A DNA stretch of 64,000 nucleotides from Pseudonocardia sp. SCN 73-27 (GTDB taxonomy: Bacteria > Actinomycetota > Actinomycetes > Mycobacteriales > Pseudonocardiaceae), in NCBI GenBank assembly GCA_001725415.1, contig MEGH01000031.1, positions 20,700 to 84,699 on the forward strand. Reading direction: 5' to 3'. Under the pieces are notes generated by a model that ran no database searches, had not been told where the DNA came from, and saw only the letters and a list, made by a program, of their open reading frames with translations. The stretch's first letter is position 1. Each line of letters starts with the position of its first letter. A program made the position numbers and the translations under genes. Positions 54,817 to 63,810 of this stretch are shown here, piece by piece.

Positions 54817-55344
54817 CTACGGCGCGCTCCGTCGCGACGGGGTGCCCCCCGCCTCGGCGTCGCCCGCTGCGTCCTCCGCGTCGTCGGCTGCTTCCCCGGC
54901 ATCCGACTTCCGCAGGTCCGCGATCTCCTTCTCGAAGTCGTCGATCGACGAGAAGGACCTGTACACACTCGCGAAGCGCAGGTACGCCACCTCGTCGAGC
55001 TCCCGCAGCGGCCCGAGGATCGCCAGCCCCACCTCGTGGCTGGGGATCTCGGCCGTACCGCCCGCCCGGACCGCCTCCTCGACGCGGTGCGCGAGCTGCT
55101 GCAGCGCGTCCTCGTCGACAGGGCGCCCCTGGCAGGCACGTCGTACTCCGCTGACCACCTTGTCGCGGAGGAAGGGCTCGGTCACACCACTGCGTTTGAC
55201 GACCGCGAGCACCGGCTCCTCGACCGTCGTGAACCGCCGTCCGCACGACGCGCACGAGCGGCGGCGCCGGGTCGCCTGCCCGTCGTCGACCTCACGGGAG
55301 TCGATGACGCGGCAGTCGGAATGACGGCAGAACGGGCAGCGCAC
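54817..55344 (-). CDS. nrdR: Transcriptional repressor NrdR
   Basis: The 175-residue protein has a four-Cys zinc ribbon (CPFCRH ... CASCGRR) followed by an ATP-cone domain that senses dATP, the repressor of ribonucleotide reductase genes. GTG 55344 is used because CPFC must come directly after the start; GAGAGGATC lies upstream. The tail after about residue 152 is an acidic Ala/Asp/Glu extension that E. coli NrdR lacks. Confidence 0.95.
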   Translation of the reverse strand: MRCPFCRHSDCRVIDSREVDDGQATRRRRSCASCGRRFTTVEEPVLAVVKRSGVTEPFLRDKVVSGVRRACQGRPVDEDALQQLAHRVEEAVRAGGTAEIPSHEVGLAILGPLRELDEVAYLRFASVYRSFSSIDDFEKEIADLRKSDAGEAADDAEDAAGDAEAGGTPSRRSAP

Positions 55345-55408
55345 AGTAGTGATCCTCTCTCCGAGAGCGACCGCAAAACCCAACCTGTGGCCGAACAACA
55401 CGTATGTA

Positions 55409-55424
55409 ACCACAAGATGTGGGG
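55409..55424. promoter_or_regulatory. NrdR-box-like palindrome upstream of nrdR
   Basis: ACCACAAGATGTGGGG contains CCACA-AGA-TGTGG, matching the NrdR-box pattern (ACACnATATnTnGTGT type) in its outer half-sites. NrdR boxes normally occur in pairs; a weaker ACACGTATGT (55398-55407) is next to it, but the spacing is unusual. It suggests autoregulation of the nrdR-nrdJ pair. Confidence 0.5.
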
Positions 55425-55787
55425 GTAGTCGCGACCGGGAGGCCCCAGAATCGCAGGTTCCCCCGATCTGGCGAGTCGGTGGCGGCGATCGCGCCGGGCG
55501 TGGTCGCGCAGCGCGGCGTGTCGGACACGCAGCGCCGCCACGGGACCCGTCCGGATCCGACGACGCGTACCCGCACCGACGGCGACAACTCCGGAGCGCG
55601 ACCGCTGCACGACCCCCGGCGGACCCCGGACAAGCTCGCCCGGTTCACCGACGAGACCCGATCCGGAACGCACGACACTGCCATCCCGGGCGTCCCGCAC
55701 AGGACGGCACCCATGGCCGGACACCGCCTGCGATCGGGTAAGGCACTGCACCGCGTGACGACCCGAGGCACGTTCAGTGGAACGCCG

Positions 55788-55851
55788 CGCCGAACTCGAC
55801 ACCAGACTGCTCACGAGGTTGCTGGATCCAGCCTGTTCGTCGAACTCGGCG
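55788..55851. repeat. Dispersed 64-nt hairpin repeat, copy 2
   Basis: Outer arms CGCCGAACTCGAC (55788-55800) and GTCGAACTCGGCG (55839-55851) pair with two mismatches. The inner palindrome is GCTGGATCCAGC (55821-55832). GACTGCTC after the left arm matches copy 1. It lies 37 bases beyond the LysM stop. Confidence 0.8.
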
Positions 55852-55888
55852 TGAGCGTCGGGACGCCCCTCGAAAGCCCACAGCGCGC

Positions 55889-56590
55889 TCAGGCCGCGGG
55901 GGCCGTGAGCACCTGGCCCGGGCGCAGCGCGGCCGAGTGCAGGCCGTTGAGCTCCGCGATGTGCGCGGCAGCAGCCGCGGGGTCGGCGTCGGGCGCCGTG
56001 CGGCGGGCGATGTCCCACACCGTGTCGCCCTGCCCGACCACGACCTGTGCCGTCGCCGCGGGGATGCCGGGGCCGGTGTCGCGCGTCGCGTCGGCCAACG
56101 AGCCCAGGCCCACCACCACGCCCGCCGCCACGACGGCCAGCACCACCAGCGCCGCGGCCCGGCGGACCCGGTAGCGCAGCGCCGGCAACGTCCGCCGGAC
56201 GGTCCGTGCGCCCGCAGGACGGCGACGCACCCGGCGCGCCGGGACACAGCGGCCGTGGACCGTGCGCTCGACGCTGTCGGCCAACGGCGGCTCCCACTCC
56301 GCCGGTGCCGCGGGACCGACCGGGAGACCGCCGGGGATGAGCGTCAGCGCCGGGCGGCACTCCGCCGCACCACCGGGACGCGCCGCGACCGACACGCTCC
56401 GCCGCGGCTCCCCGCGACGGGCCTCGCGCGGCCGCGCGGGGCGCGGACCCGAGCCGTGCCGCCGAGCACGCCCGGCACCGCAGTCCGGCCGGGCCTCGCG
56501 ACCACCGCGGACGACCGTCTCCTCCGGCGCCCTCCCGGGCTCCGCCTCCGACCGCGCGCCCGCACATCCGGGAGCCGTGCTGACAGACAT
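55889..56590 (-). CDS. LysM-domain protein, SOS-linked (Rv2719c/DivS-like position)
   Basis: The 233-residue protein has a long Arg/Pro/Gly-rich N-terminal region, a membrane segment near residues 155-175 ([17 protein letters not shown]) and a C-terminal LysM domain ([28 protein letters not shown]). Divergent from lexA and next to LexA boxes, it takes the position of mycobacterial Rv2719c and corynebacterial DivS, SOS-induced suppressors of cell division. Homology rests on LysM and position; the N-terminus is longer than in those proteins. Confidence 0.82.
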   Translation of the reverse strand: MSVSTAPGCAGARSEAEPGRAPEETVVRGGREARPDCGAGRARRHGSGPRPARPREARRGEPRRSVSVAARPGGAAECRPALTLIPGGLPVGPAAPAEWEPPLADSVERTVHGRCVPARRVRRRPAGARTVRRTLPALRYRVRRAAALVVLAVVAAGVVVGLGSLADATRDTGPGIPAATAQVVVGQGDTVWDIARRTAPDADPAAAAAHIAELNGLHSAALRPGQVLTAPAA

Positions 56591-56699
56591 GGCATTTCCC
56601 TTCCCGTCGGCGCCGGCTGCTGCGTCGGCGACTCGCGTCGTCCGGGGTGCACCCGCGCCGCCCGCGGTGGCCCACCGCACCGGATCGGATACGCTCCGT

Positions 56700-56731
56700 T
56701 CGCACGGACGTTCGATCGAACGTCCGTGCGA
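56700..56731. promoter_or_regulatory. Two back-to-back LexA boxes in a perfect palindrome
   Basis: TCGCACGGACGTTCGA (56700-56715) and TCGAACGTCCGTGCGA (56716-56731) each match the actinobacterial LexA box TCGAAC-N4-GTTCGA with one mismatch. They abut as exact reverse complements in a 34-base palindrome (56699-56732). They lie 110 bases upstream of the LysM gene and 152 bases before lexA. Confidence 0.85.
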
Positions 56732-56781
56732 ATGTCTATCACCGGCCACCGACAATTCTCGGCGACGCGCCCGCGTGTCGT

Positions 56782-56797
56782 TCGAACATGTGTTTGG
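56782..56797. promoter_or_regulatory. LexA box near lexA
   Basis: TCGAACATGTGTTTGG agrees with TCGAAC-N4-GTTCGA except for TTGG at the end. It lies about 85 bases upstream of the lexA start and would mediate autorepression. Confidence 0.75.
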
Positions 56798-56882
56798 CGG
56801 CGGCGATGATCGGGTCTACGGTTCGGTGGCGACGGCGGCGGGGACGGACGGTCCCGCCGCGCCGATCGAGGAGGCGGACGAG

Positions 56883-57614
56883 ATGGCACGGGACGAGACC
56901 GGTACCGACCGTGAGGCCGGGCAGGTGCGGTCCTTCCCGGACCCGGCCGACGCCGAGGGCACCGGCGCGGCGCTCACCCCACGGCAGCGCAAGGTCCTGG
57001 AGGTCATCCGGGACTGGGTCGACCGCTTCGGCTACCCGCCGAGCGTGCGGGAGATCGGTGACGCGGTCGGCCTGACGTCGACGTCGTCGGTGCACCACCA
57101 GCTGCGCACCCTCGAGCGCAAGGGCTACCTGCGGCGCGACCCGAACCGCACCCGCGCGGTCGACGTGCGCTCCCCCGAGGACATCGGCGACGAGAACGCC
57201 GAGGCCCGGACCGACGCCACCGAGCGCGACGAGCACCCCGCCCCCGCCTACGTCCCCCTGCTGGGCAACATCGCCGCCGGTGGGCCGATCCTGGCCGAGC
57301 AGGCGGTCGAGAGCGTGTTCCCGCTGCCGCGGGAGATCGTCGGCGAGGGCACGCTGTTCCTGCTCAACGTCCGTGGAGACTCGATGGTCGAGGCCGCGAT
57401 CACCGACGGGGACTGGGTCGTGGTGCGCCAGCAGCCGGTCGCCGAGCAGGGCGAGATCGTCGCCGCGATGATCGACGGCGAGGCCACGGTCAAGACCTTC
57501 CGCCGCCGCGACGGGCACGTGTGGCTGATGCCGGCCAACCCGGCCTACGACCCGATCCCGGGCGACGACGCGTCGATCCTCGGCCGGGTCGTCGCGGTGC
57601 TGCGCCGCCTCTGA
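56883..57614 (+). CDS. lexA: SOS repressor LexA
   Basis: The 243-residue repressor has an N-terminal winged helix ([40 protein letters not shown]) and a self-cleaving domain with cleavage site Ala132-Gly133, catalytic Ser167 (GDSMVEAAI) and Lys204 (ATVKTFRRR). The N-terminus is about 30 residues longer than E. coli LexA, which is common in actinobacteria. ATG 56883 follows GAGGAGG. Followed by a hairpin repeat. Confidence 0.96.
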   Translation: MARDETGTDREAGQVRSFPDPADAEGTGAALTPRQRKVLEVIRDWVDRFGYPPSVREIGDAVGLTSTSSVHHQLRTLERKGYLRRDPNRTRAVDVRSPEDIGDENAEARTDATERDEHPAPAYVPLLGNIAAGGPILAEQAVESVFPLPREIVGEGTLFLLNVRGDSMVEAAITDGDWVVVRQQPVAEQGEIVAAMIDGEATVKTFRRRDGHVWLMPANPAYDPIPGDDASILGRVVAVLRRL

Positions 57615-57629
57615 CCCACCCCGCACCCA

Positions 57630-57692
57630 CGCCGAGTTCGACACAGGACTGGTCCGCCGGCGGTCGCCGGCAGCCCGACGCCGCACTCGGCG
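57630..57692. repeat. Dispersed 64-nt hairpin repeat, copy 3
   Basis: The left arm CGCCGAGTTCGAC (57630-57642) has the family sequence; the right arm ACTCGGCG (57685-57692) pairs only with its first eight bases. The inner palindrome is CCGGCG-GT-CGCCGG (57657-57670). It lies between the convergent lexA and propeller-like genes. Confidence 0.75.
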
Positions 57693-57701
57693 GGACGAGG
57701 G

Positions 57702-59486
57702 TCAGCGGCCCGGGCGCGCCCCGACGTCGGTGGCGTCGACGGAGTCGGCCTCACGAGAGGTCTGCTCCTTGTCGCGGTCCGTCCTCCCGTTGCGTGAGCC
57801 GTTCTCCGCCACAGGTCGGGGTGGCTGGTCGCCGCGGGAGCCGTCGTCACCTGCTCCCGGTGGAGGCGGACCGGCGGGTGTGGGCCGCGGTCCCGACGTG
57901 GCGGGCGGCGGCCCGCCCGGAGGCGATCCCGCACCGTTGGGACCCGCACCGTTGGGAGGAGGGCCGTTCGGACCCGGGACCGGCGGCCGGCCGTTGGACG
58001 GGAACTGGCCGGTGGGACCGGCCGGGCGCAACGGCCGGGCAGGTCCGACGGCGTACGCAGACCCAGGTCCCGGAGGACCGCCAGGACGACCCGGGCCGCC
58101 GGGACCACCCACGGGAGCAGGACGCCCACCGGGCGGCCCCACACGTGGCGGCCCCACCGGGGGCGGACCCTGCGGCGGGCCCGGAGGCCGACCGACGGGC
58201 GGCGGACCGATGCGCGGCCCCTGGGGCGGACGCCCGGGCCCGGCCCCGTTCGGCGGTGGAGGTCCCGGCCGCGGGCCACCGGGACCTACGGCCGGAACCG
58301 GAGCGGGCACGTCCCCGGCACGAGCATCTGCGGAAGCCGCACGGTCGTCGGGGCGCGGCGGGCTGTCGGCGGTGACGGTCGGCGAGTCGTCGGGCTCAGG
58401 CGGCTCGGACTCGAGTTTGCGCAGCTCGCGACGCGACCGGGAGAACGAGCGCAGCGCCATCAGGACGGCACCGACGACCAGCACCCCGGCGGTACCGACG
58501 GCACCGATCATCGCCGGGGAGGACCAGGACACGGCGTCCTTCTCGACCGGGTCGGCGGGCGCGGCGGGGGCCTCGGCGGTACCGGCGCTGATGAACGCGA
58601 CTGCGCCGTCGACGGACCGCAGCGCGCCGGGCGTGCCGTCACGGGTCTCCGAGCCCGACCACAGCGCTCCCGTGGCGTCGAGCGCGACGGCCTCGCCCTG
58701 GGGCTCGTCGGGCAGCGGGATGCGGGTGGGGGCGGCCTTGAGGGCCTCCACGATGGCGCCGGCGTCGCCCGGTGCTGCGACGGGGTAGAGCCAGGCATCG
58801 GTGTAGCTGCGCAGCGCGACGGTGCGCCCGTCGGGACTCACCGATCCGCCGGTGACCAGGCGGGACCCGATGCCGCCGAGCGGTCCGCCCGGGGTGTCGG
58901 AGGCGGGCAGCGAGAGGTCGGCGACGCGCTGCATCGCGGTCGGGCCGGTGCCGGTGAGCGGCCCGGGCGTCCGGTAGACCCCCGCGGGGCCGACGGCGTC
59001 CTTGGTGACGATGACGGGCACGCCGTCGGCGCCGACGAGCATCGCCTCGGCGTCGTGCGGGCCGTCGGGGTAGCTGAGCCGGTAGAGCTTGGAGGCACCG
59101 GTCGCGGGCAGCGTGATGACGGCGACGGTCGAGCGGGTCGACGTGTTGTCTCCGATGTCGGCCACCCACAGCGCCCCGGCGGGCCCGCGGGCGAGGTCCT
59201 CGGGGTCCAGCGGGTCGGTGGTGGCCGCGCGACTGTCGGTGACGGCGCAGGTGGCCGGGTCGATGGCGTAGGCGGCGGTGCGGCGGCCACCGTCGGCCAT
59301 CGCCCACACCGTCGGGTTGTCAGGGGTGCCGTCGACGACGAGACCCGACAGCTCGGCGAGCCGTGGGTCGTCGACGGTGCAGTGGGTGCGGACGCCCGGG
59401 GGCGGGTCGGCGGCGAGGGCCGTCCCGGCTCCGCCCAGGAGGGCGGCCCCGAGGACCAGGACGACCGCGGCCGCGCGACGGATCAC
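57702..59486 (-). CDS. Membrane-anchored protein with proline-rich cytoplasmic tail
   Basis: The 594-residue protein has a signal peptide (residues 1-24), an extracellular domain with repeated short strand motifs (LSGLVVDGTPDNPTVWAMAD, EDLARGPAGALWVADIGDN, PQGEAVALDATGALWSG) that looks like a beta-propeller, a single membrane segment near residues 335-355 (AMIGAVGTAGVLVVGAVLMAL), then about 200 residues that are very rich in Pro and Gly. GTG 59486 starts 8 bases after the hflX stop. The function is unknown; the layout recalls sensors or adhesion receptors. The tail is intrinsically disordered. Confidence 0.85.
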   Translation of the reverse strand: MIRRAAAVVLVLGAALLGGAGTALAADPPPGVRTHCTVDDPRLAELSGLVVDGTPDNPTVWAMADGGRRTAAYAIDPATCAVTDSRAATTDPLDPEDLARGPAGALWVADIGDNTSTRSTVAVITLPATGASKLYRLSYPDGPHDAEAMLVGADGVPVIVTKDAVGPAGVYRTPGPLTGTGPTAMQRVADLSLPASDTPGGPLGGIGSRLVTGGSVSPDGRTVALRSYTDAWLYPVAAPGDAGAIVEALKAAPTRIPLPDEPQGEAVALDATGALWSGSETRDGTPGALRSVDGAVAFISAGTAEAPAAPADPVEKDAVSWSSPAMIGAVGTAGVLVVGAVLMALRSFSRSRRELRKLESEPPEPDDSPTVTADSPPRPDDRAASADARAGDVPAPVPAVGPGGPRPGPPPPNGAGPGRPPQGPRIGPPPVGRPPGPPQGPPPVGPPRVGPPGGRPAPVGGPGGPGRPGGPPGPGSAYAVGPARPLRPAGPTGQFPSNGRPPVPGPNGPPPNGAGPNGAGSPPGGPPPATSGPRPTPAGPPPPGAGDDGSRGDQPPRPVAENGSRNGRTDRDKEQTSREADSVDATDVGARPGR

Positions 59487-59496
59487 CGTCGGATGC

Positions 59497-60978
59497 TCAT
59501 CGGGGCGCCGCCGTGAAGGCCGCGACCGCCGTGGCGAGCTCGGGGCCGACGCGGGCGCGCAGCCGGGTGCCGTCGGCCACGTGTTCCTCCTCGATGACGA
59601 TGCCCTCCTCGTGGATGCGGGCGACGAGCGAGCCCTCGGTGTAGGGCAGCAGCAGGTCGACCTCGACCTCGGGGTTGGGCAGGAGCTCGGCGATGCGCCG
59701 GGCGAGCAGGGCGATGCCGTCACCGCGGTGTGCGGAGACGAACACGGCGTCGGGCAGCAGGTGGCGCAGCCGGGCGAGCTGGAGGTCGGTGGCCGCGTCG
59801 ACCTTGTTGACGACGAGCAGTTCCGGCGGCATCCGCCCCTGCTGCTCCTCCCCGATCTCGACGAGGACCTTGCGCACCGCGGCGATCTGGTCCTCGGGCA
59901 GCTGGTCGGAGGCGTCGACGACGTGGACCAGCAGGTCGGCCTGCGCGGTCTCCTCGAGCGTCGACCGGAACGCCTCGACGAGCTGGTGGGGCAGGTGCCG
60001 CACGAACCCGACGGTGTCGGTGAGGGTGTAGGAGCGCCCGTCGGGGGTCTCGGCACGACGCGTGGTCGGGTCGAGGGTGGCGAACAGGGCGTCCTCGACG
60101 AGCACTCCGGCGTCGGTGAGGGCGTTGAGCAGGCTGGACTTGCCTGCGTTGGTGTAGCCGACGATCGCGACGCCCGGGGTCTCGTTGCGCCGCCGCGACC
60201 CCCGCTGGGTGTCGCGGACGGTGCGCATGGCGGCGATCTCGCGGCGCAGCTTGGACATGCGGTGGCGGATGCGGCGGCGGTCGAGCTCGATCTTGGTCTC
60301 ACCGGGGCCACGGCCACCGATGCCGACGCCGCCCGCGGCCCGGCCACCGACCTGCCGGGACAGCGCCTCACCCCAGCCGCGCAGCCGCGGCAGCAGATAG
60401 GACAGCTGGGCCAGCTCGACCTGCGCCTTGCCGTCCCGGGAGCGGGCGTGCTGGGCGAAGATGTCGAGGATCAGGGCGGTCCGGTCGATGACCTTGACCT
60501 TGAGCTTCTCCTCCAGCTGACGCAGCTGGCCGGGTGAGAGCTCGCCGTCGGCGATCACGGTGTCGGCGCCGGCTGCCTGGACGGCGGCGCGCAGCTCGTC
60601 GACCTTGCCGGAGCCGATGAAGGTGGCGGGATCGGGGCGCGCGCGGCGCTGTACGAGGCCGTCGAGCACCTGGGAGCCGGCGGTCTCGGCGAGGCGGGCG
60701 AGCTCGACGAGCGAGGCCTCGGCCTGCGTGGCGGTGCCAGAGGTCCAGACACCGACGAGCACGACGCGTTCGAGGCGCAGCTGCCGGTACTCGACCTCGG
60801 TGATGTCGGTGAGCTCGGTGGACAGGCCCACGACCCGCCGCAGTGACGACCGCTCCTCGAGGTCCATGTCGCCCGTCGACGGCTCGCGGCCCACGTGTCC
60901 GGCCACCGTCGCGTCGCGGCGGGGGTCGTCGGTGTGCTGGGTGAACATGCCGGAGATGTCGAGTCGGGATTCAGTCAT
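59497..60978 (-). CDS. hflX: GTPase HflX
   Basis: The 493-residue ribosome-associated GTPase (splits stalled ribosomes) has GYTNAGKSSL (G1), DTVGF in the G3 position, NKVD (G4), and an N-terminal domain with the family motif IGGRGPGETK. ATG 60978 is chosen, with an ATG at 60990 also possible. It is followed by the propeller-like gene and preceded by dapF. Confidence 0.95.
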   Translation of the reverse strand: MTESRLDISGMFTQHTDDPRRDATVAGHVGREPSTGDMDLEERSSLRRVVGLSTELTDITEVEYRQLRLERVVLVGVWTSGTATQAEASLVELARLAETAGSQVLDGLVQRRARPDPATFIGSGKVDELRAAVQAAGADTVIADGELSPGQLRQLEEKLKVKVIDRTALILDIFAQHARSRDGKAQVELAQLSYLLPRLRGWGEALSRQVGGRAAGGVGIGGRGPGETKIELDRRRIRHRMSKLRREIAAMRTVRDTQRGSRRRNETPGVAIVGYTNAGKSSLLNALTDAGVLVEDALFATLDPTTRRAETPDGRSYTLTDTVGFVRHLPHQLVEAFRSTLEETAQADLLVHVVDASDQLPEDQIAAVRKVLVEIGEEQQGRMPPELLVVNKVDAATDLQLARLRHLLPDAVFVSAHRGDGIALLARRIAELLPNPEVEVDLLLPYTEGSLVARIHEEGIVIEEEHVADGTRLRARVGPELATAVAAFTAAPR

Positions 60979-61044
60979 CGTGAGACCCATCATCCCACGT
61001 CGCGACGACGGTGTCCGCCGCATTGCGTCGCGACGGGGCGAGGG

Positions 61045-61944
61045 TCACCCGTTGTGGGTGACAGGCCCGCTGTCCAACCCGTCCCACCAGGCACGGTCGA
61101 GCTCGCCGCGGGCGAGGACGACGGCGGGCCCGTGCAGGACGGTGGTGCCGTCGGGTTCGACGGTGACGCGCAGCCGCCCGCCCGGGGTGCCGACGCGCAC
61201 GTCGCCGGACTCGCGGCCTGCCTGGCGCAGCGCGGCGACGACGGCTGCGACGGTCCCGGTGCCGCAGGACCGGGTCTCCCCCACCCCGCGCTCGTGGACG
61301 CGCATGCTCACCTCGGCGTCGCCGTCGCCGCCGGTCACGGGCGTCACGAACTCGACGTTGACCCCGTGCGGGAAGAGCGCCGGGTCGTGGCCGGGGGGCA
61401 CGTCGAGGTCGAGCCCGGCGATGTCGGTGGTGGTGACGCAGGCCAGGTGCGGGTTGCCGACGTCGACGGCGACGCCCGCGTAGGCGTGCCCGCGGACGGT
61501 CGCGGTGCTCTCGGCGCCGACCTTCGCGAGGCCCATCCCGACCGACACCTCGCCCCCGGCGCCGTCGCCACCGGCGAAGCGGACGGTGCGCACTCCCCCG
61601 CGGGTGCCGATGACGTGCTCGCCCGTGCCGTCGGGAAGCAGGCCGTCGAGGGCCAGGTGGCGGGCGAAGACGCGGACGCCGTTGCCGCACATCTCGGCGA
61701 CGCTGCCGTCGCCGTTGCGGTAGTCCATGAACCACTCGACGCCCGGTTCGGGCGCGGGGGCGCCCGCCCCGGCGGCGGCCCAGCGGACGACGCGCAGGAC
61801 ACCGTCGGCACCGAGGCCGCGGCGGCGGTCGCACAGGGCGGCGACGCGGGCCGGGGTGAGGTCGAGCGCGCCGTCGGGGTCGGGGAGGACGACGAAGTCG
61901 TTCTCGGTGCCGTGGCCCTTCGCGAACCGGATTCCGCTGCTCAC
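61045..61944 (-). CDS. dapF: Diaminopimelate epimerase
   Basis: The 299-residue enzyme converts LL- to meso-diaminopimelate for lysine and cell wall. The two catalytic cysteines are Cys86 (MCGNGVRVF) and the one in SCGTGTVAA near residue 228. GTG 61944 lies 5 bases after the miaA stop, so they are cotranscribed. Confidence 0.96.
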   Translation of the reverse strand: MSSGIRFAKGHGTENDFVVLPDPDGALDLTPARVAALCDRRRGLGADGVLRVVRWAAAGAGAPAPEPGVEWFMDYRNGDGSVAEMCGNGVRVFARHLALDGLLPDGTGEHVIGTRGGVRTVRFAGGDGAGGEVSVGMGLAKVGAESTATVRGHAYAGVAVDVGNPHLACVTTTDIAGLDLDVPPGHDPALFPHGVNVEFVTPVTGGDGDAEVSMRVHERGVGETRSCGTGTVAAVVAALRQAGRESGDVRVGTPGGRLRVTVEPDGTTVLHGPAVVLARGELDRAWWDGLDSGPVTHNG

Positions 61945-61949
61945 GGGCC

Positions 61950-62867
61950 TCAGGGTATCGACGCCACCACCTGTGCGGTGAGGTCGGGGGCCGCCCCGTC
62001 GAACCAGCGGATGCGGTGGTCGCGGCGGAACCAGGAGCGTTGGCGGCGTACGAACCGCCGGGTGGCGACGACGGTGCGCTCGGCGGCCTCCGCCATCGTG
62101 CGGTCGCCGTCGAGGGCGTCGACGACCTGCTGGTAGCCGAGTGCGCGGGAGGCGGTGCGACCGTCGCGCAGGCCGCGGTCGAGCAGGGCGCGGGTCTCGT
62201 CGACGAGCCCGGCCGCCATCATGAGGTCGACGCGTAGCGCGATGCGCTCGTCGAGCTCGGCGACGTCGCGGTCGACCCCGACGAGGACGGCGTCGTAGCG
62301 GGGGGCCCCGATGCGCGGCATGGTCGCGGTGAAGGGCCGGCCGGTGAGCTCGATGACCTCCAGGGCGCGGACGATGCGGCGTCCGTTGCTGGGCAGGACG
62401 GCGGCCGCGGCGGCGGGGTCGAGCCCGGCGAGGCGGGTGTGCAGGACCCCGGATCCCCGTTCGGCGAGCTCGTCCTCGAGGCGGGCGCGGATCGCGGGGT
62501 CGGTGCCGGGGAACTCGAGCTCGTCGAGGACGGCCTGCACGTAGAGGCCGGAGCCGCCGACGAGCACCGGGGTGCGGCGGTCGGCGCGCAGCCGTTCGAT
62601 CACGGCGCGGGCCTCGCGCTGGTATGCGGCGACCGACGCGGTGTCGGTGATGTCGAGGACGTCGAGCAGGTGGTGCGGGACGCCGCGGCGTTCGGCGACG
62701 GTGAGCTTGGCGGTGCCGATGTCCATGCCGCGGTAGAGCTGCATGGCGTCGGCGTTGACGACCTCGCCGCCGAGCTTCTCGGCGAGCGCGAGGCCGAGGT
62801 CGGACTTGCCGGTCGCGGTCGGTCCGACGACGGCGACGAGCGGCGGCCCGGCGGCGGCACTGCTCAC
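61950..62867 (-). CDS. miaA: tRNA dimethylallyltransferase
   Basis: The 305-residue enzyme adds dimethylallyl to A37 of tRNAs. Walker A is [10 protein letters not shown], with [15 protein letters not shown] and [10 protein letters not shown], and the C-terminal [13 protein letters not shown] 62867 overlaps the upstream stop (GTGA). Confidence 0.96.
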   Translation of the reverse strand: MSSAAAGPPLVAVVGPTATGKSDLGLALAEKLGGEVVNADAMQLYRGMDIGTAKLTVAERRGVPHHLLDVLDITDTASVAAYQREARAVIERLRADRRTPVLVGGSGLYVQAVLDELEFPGTDPAIRARLEDELAERGSGVLHTRLAGLDPAAAAAVLPSNGRRIVRALEVIELTGRPFTATMPRIGAPRYDAVLVGVDRDVAELDERIALRVDLMMAAGLVDETRALLDRGLRDGRTASRALGYQQVVDALDGDRTMAEAAERTVVATRRFVRRQRSWFRRDHRIRWFDGAAPDLTAQVVASIP

Positions 62868-63592
62868 CGGGGTGTCCAGAACGCGACGTGGTAGGCCACC
62901 CCGAACGGTGCGACGGAGCAGAGCAGCTCGGCGTCCCAGCGCAGGCCCTCCGCGGCACCGGCGAGGACCTGCCACGGCGCCCGGCCGGCCACCCACAGCT
63001 CGGCCGCGAGGGCCGGGTCGAGTGCGGCGAGGGCGTCGGTGTCGGCGGTGGCCAGTGCGGCGGCGACGCCCGTGTCGAACGCGGCGGCGCGGGGGTCGAG
63101 GTGGCCGGGGGCCTTCTCCGTGTGGGTGGCGGCGCCGTCGCCAACGACGAGCAACCCGACAGCGTCCTCCTCGGACGCGAGCTCGGAGGCGAGCGCGCGG
63201 CCGAGCGCGAGACAGTCGGCCGTCGGCAGGTCGGGGGCGACGAGCTCGCCGCGGACCGTCACCGCCGCACCGGTCGACGCGGCGGCCCAGCCGGCGACGA
63301 GCAGCGGCAGCGGCAGGTCGGGGTCCACGGCGGAGTACGGGGAGGCCGACGTGTCGAGCGCGACCCGGACGTCGACGCCGAACCCGGCGAACGTCCCGGC
63401 GGCGTGGGACGCGACGGTGCGCCGGCCCCCGGCGTCGGCACCGACGGCGACCCAGCGCGGGGCCCGCGCGGCGAGGCCGGCGGCGGCGTCGAGGACCGCG
63501 TCGCGCACGTCGGCGGTCTCGGCCGCGGCGGCGCCCGCGAGCTCGGGCACCAGCAGGGGCGGCTGGGGCAGGACGGCCACCGCGGAGATCAC
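62864..63592 (-). CDS. LigB-fold (class III extradiol dioxygenase B-like) protein of unknown function
   Basis: The 242-residue protein has the extradiol dioxygenase B fold ([16 protein letters not shown] at the start, [20 protein letters not shown] in the middle) but lacks an obvious metal site; it always stands next to miaA/dapF in actinobacteria. GTG 63592 is the homology start, and its stop overlaps the miaA start. Confidence 0.82.
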   Translation of the reverse strand: MISAVAVLPQPPLLVPELAGAAAAETADVRDAVLDAAAGLAARAPRWVAVGADAGGRRTVASHAAGTFAGFGVDVRVALDTSASPYSAVDPDLPLPLLVAGWAAASTGAAVTVRGELVAPDLPTADCLALGRALASELASEEDAVGLLVVGDGAATHTEKAPGHLDPRAAAFDTGVAAALATADTDALAALDPALAAELWVAGRAPWQVLAGAAEGLRWDAELLCSVAPFGVAYHVAFWTPR

Positions 63593-63810
63593 GGCACCGA
63601 GCGTAGCCACCGGGCCGGGCGGGCGCGGCGGCTCGTCGCCCCTCAGCGTCCGCTGGCGGCGCGACCCGGGCGAGCGGTTCCCGTACGTGCGCTTACCTGT
63701 TTGAATCGCTTCCGACGGGCCGGTCGGCGATCGGCTCCCGCGATGTGCAACGGGCTCCGCCTCGGCGGAGCGCCCGTCCCGCAGGGGTGGGCCTGACGAG
63801 GGAGGCACGG

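Larger units (their letters stand above)
55345..55888. other. Long intergenic region between nrdR and LysM gene
   Basis: This 544-bp gap contains the nrdR promoter with a NrdR-box-like palindrome (55409-55424) and a hairpin repeat (55788-55851). I see no convincing gene in the remaining 55430-55787; frames there lack recognisable features. Confidence 0.6.

Noticed and set aside
57860-58330. CRISPR-like or tandem DNA repeats in the proline-rich tail
   Set aside because: The repeats are imperfect Pro/Gly codon runs within a coding frame with no spacers.
62864-63592. Catabolic extradiol dioxygenase
   Set aside because: It has the fold but stands with miaA and dapF as a conserved chromosomal gene, and no metal site is evident.
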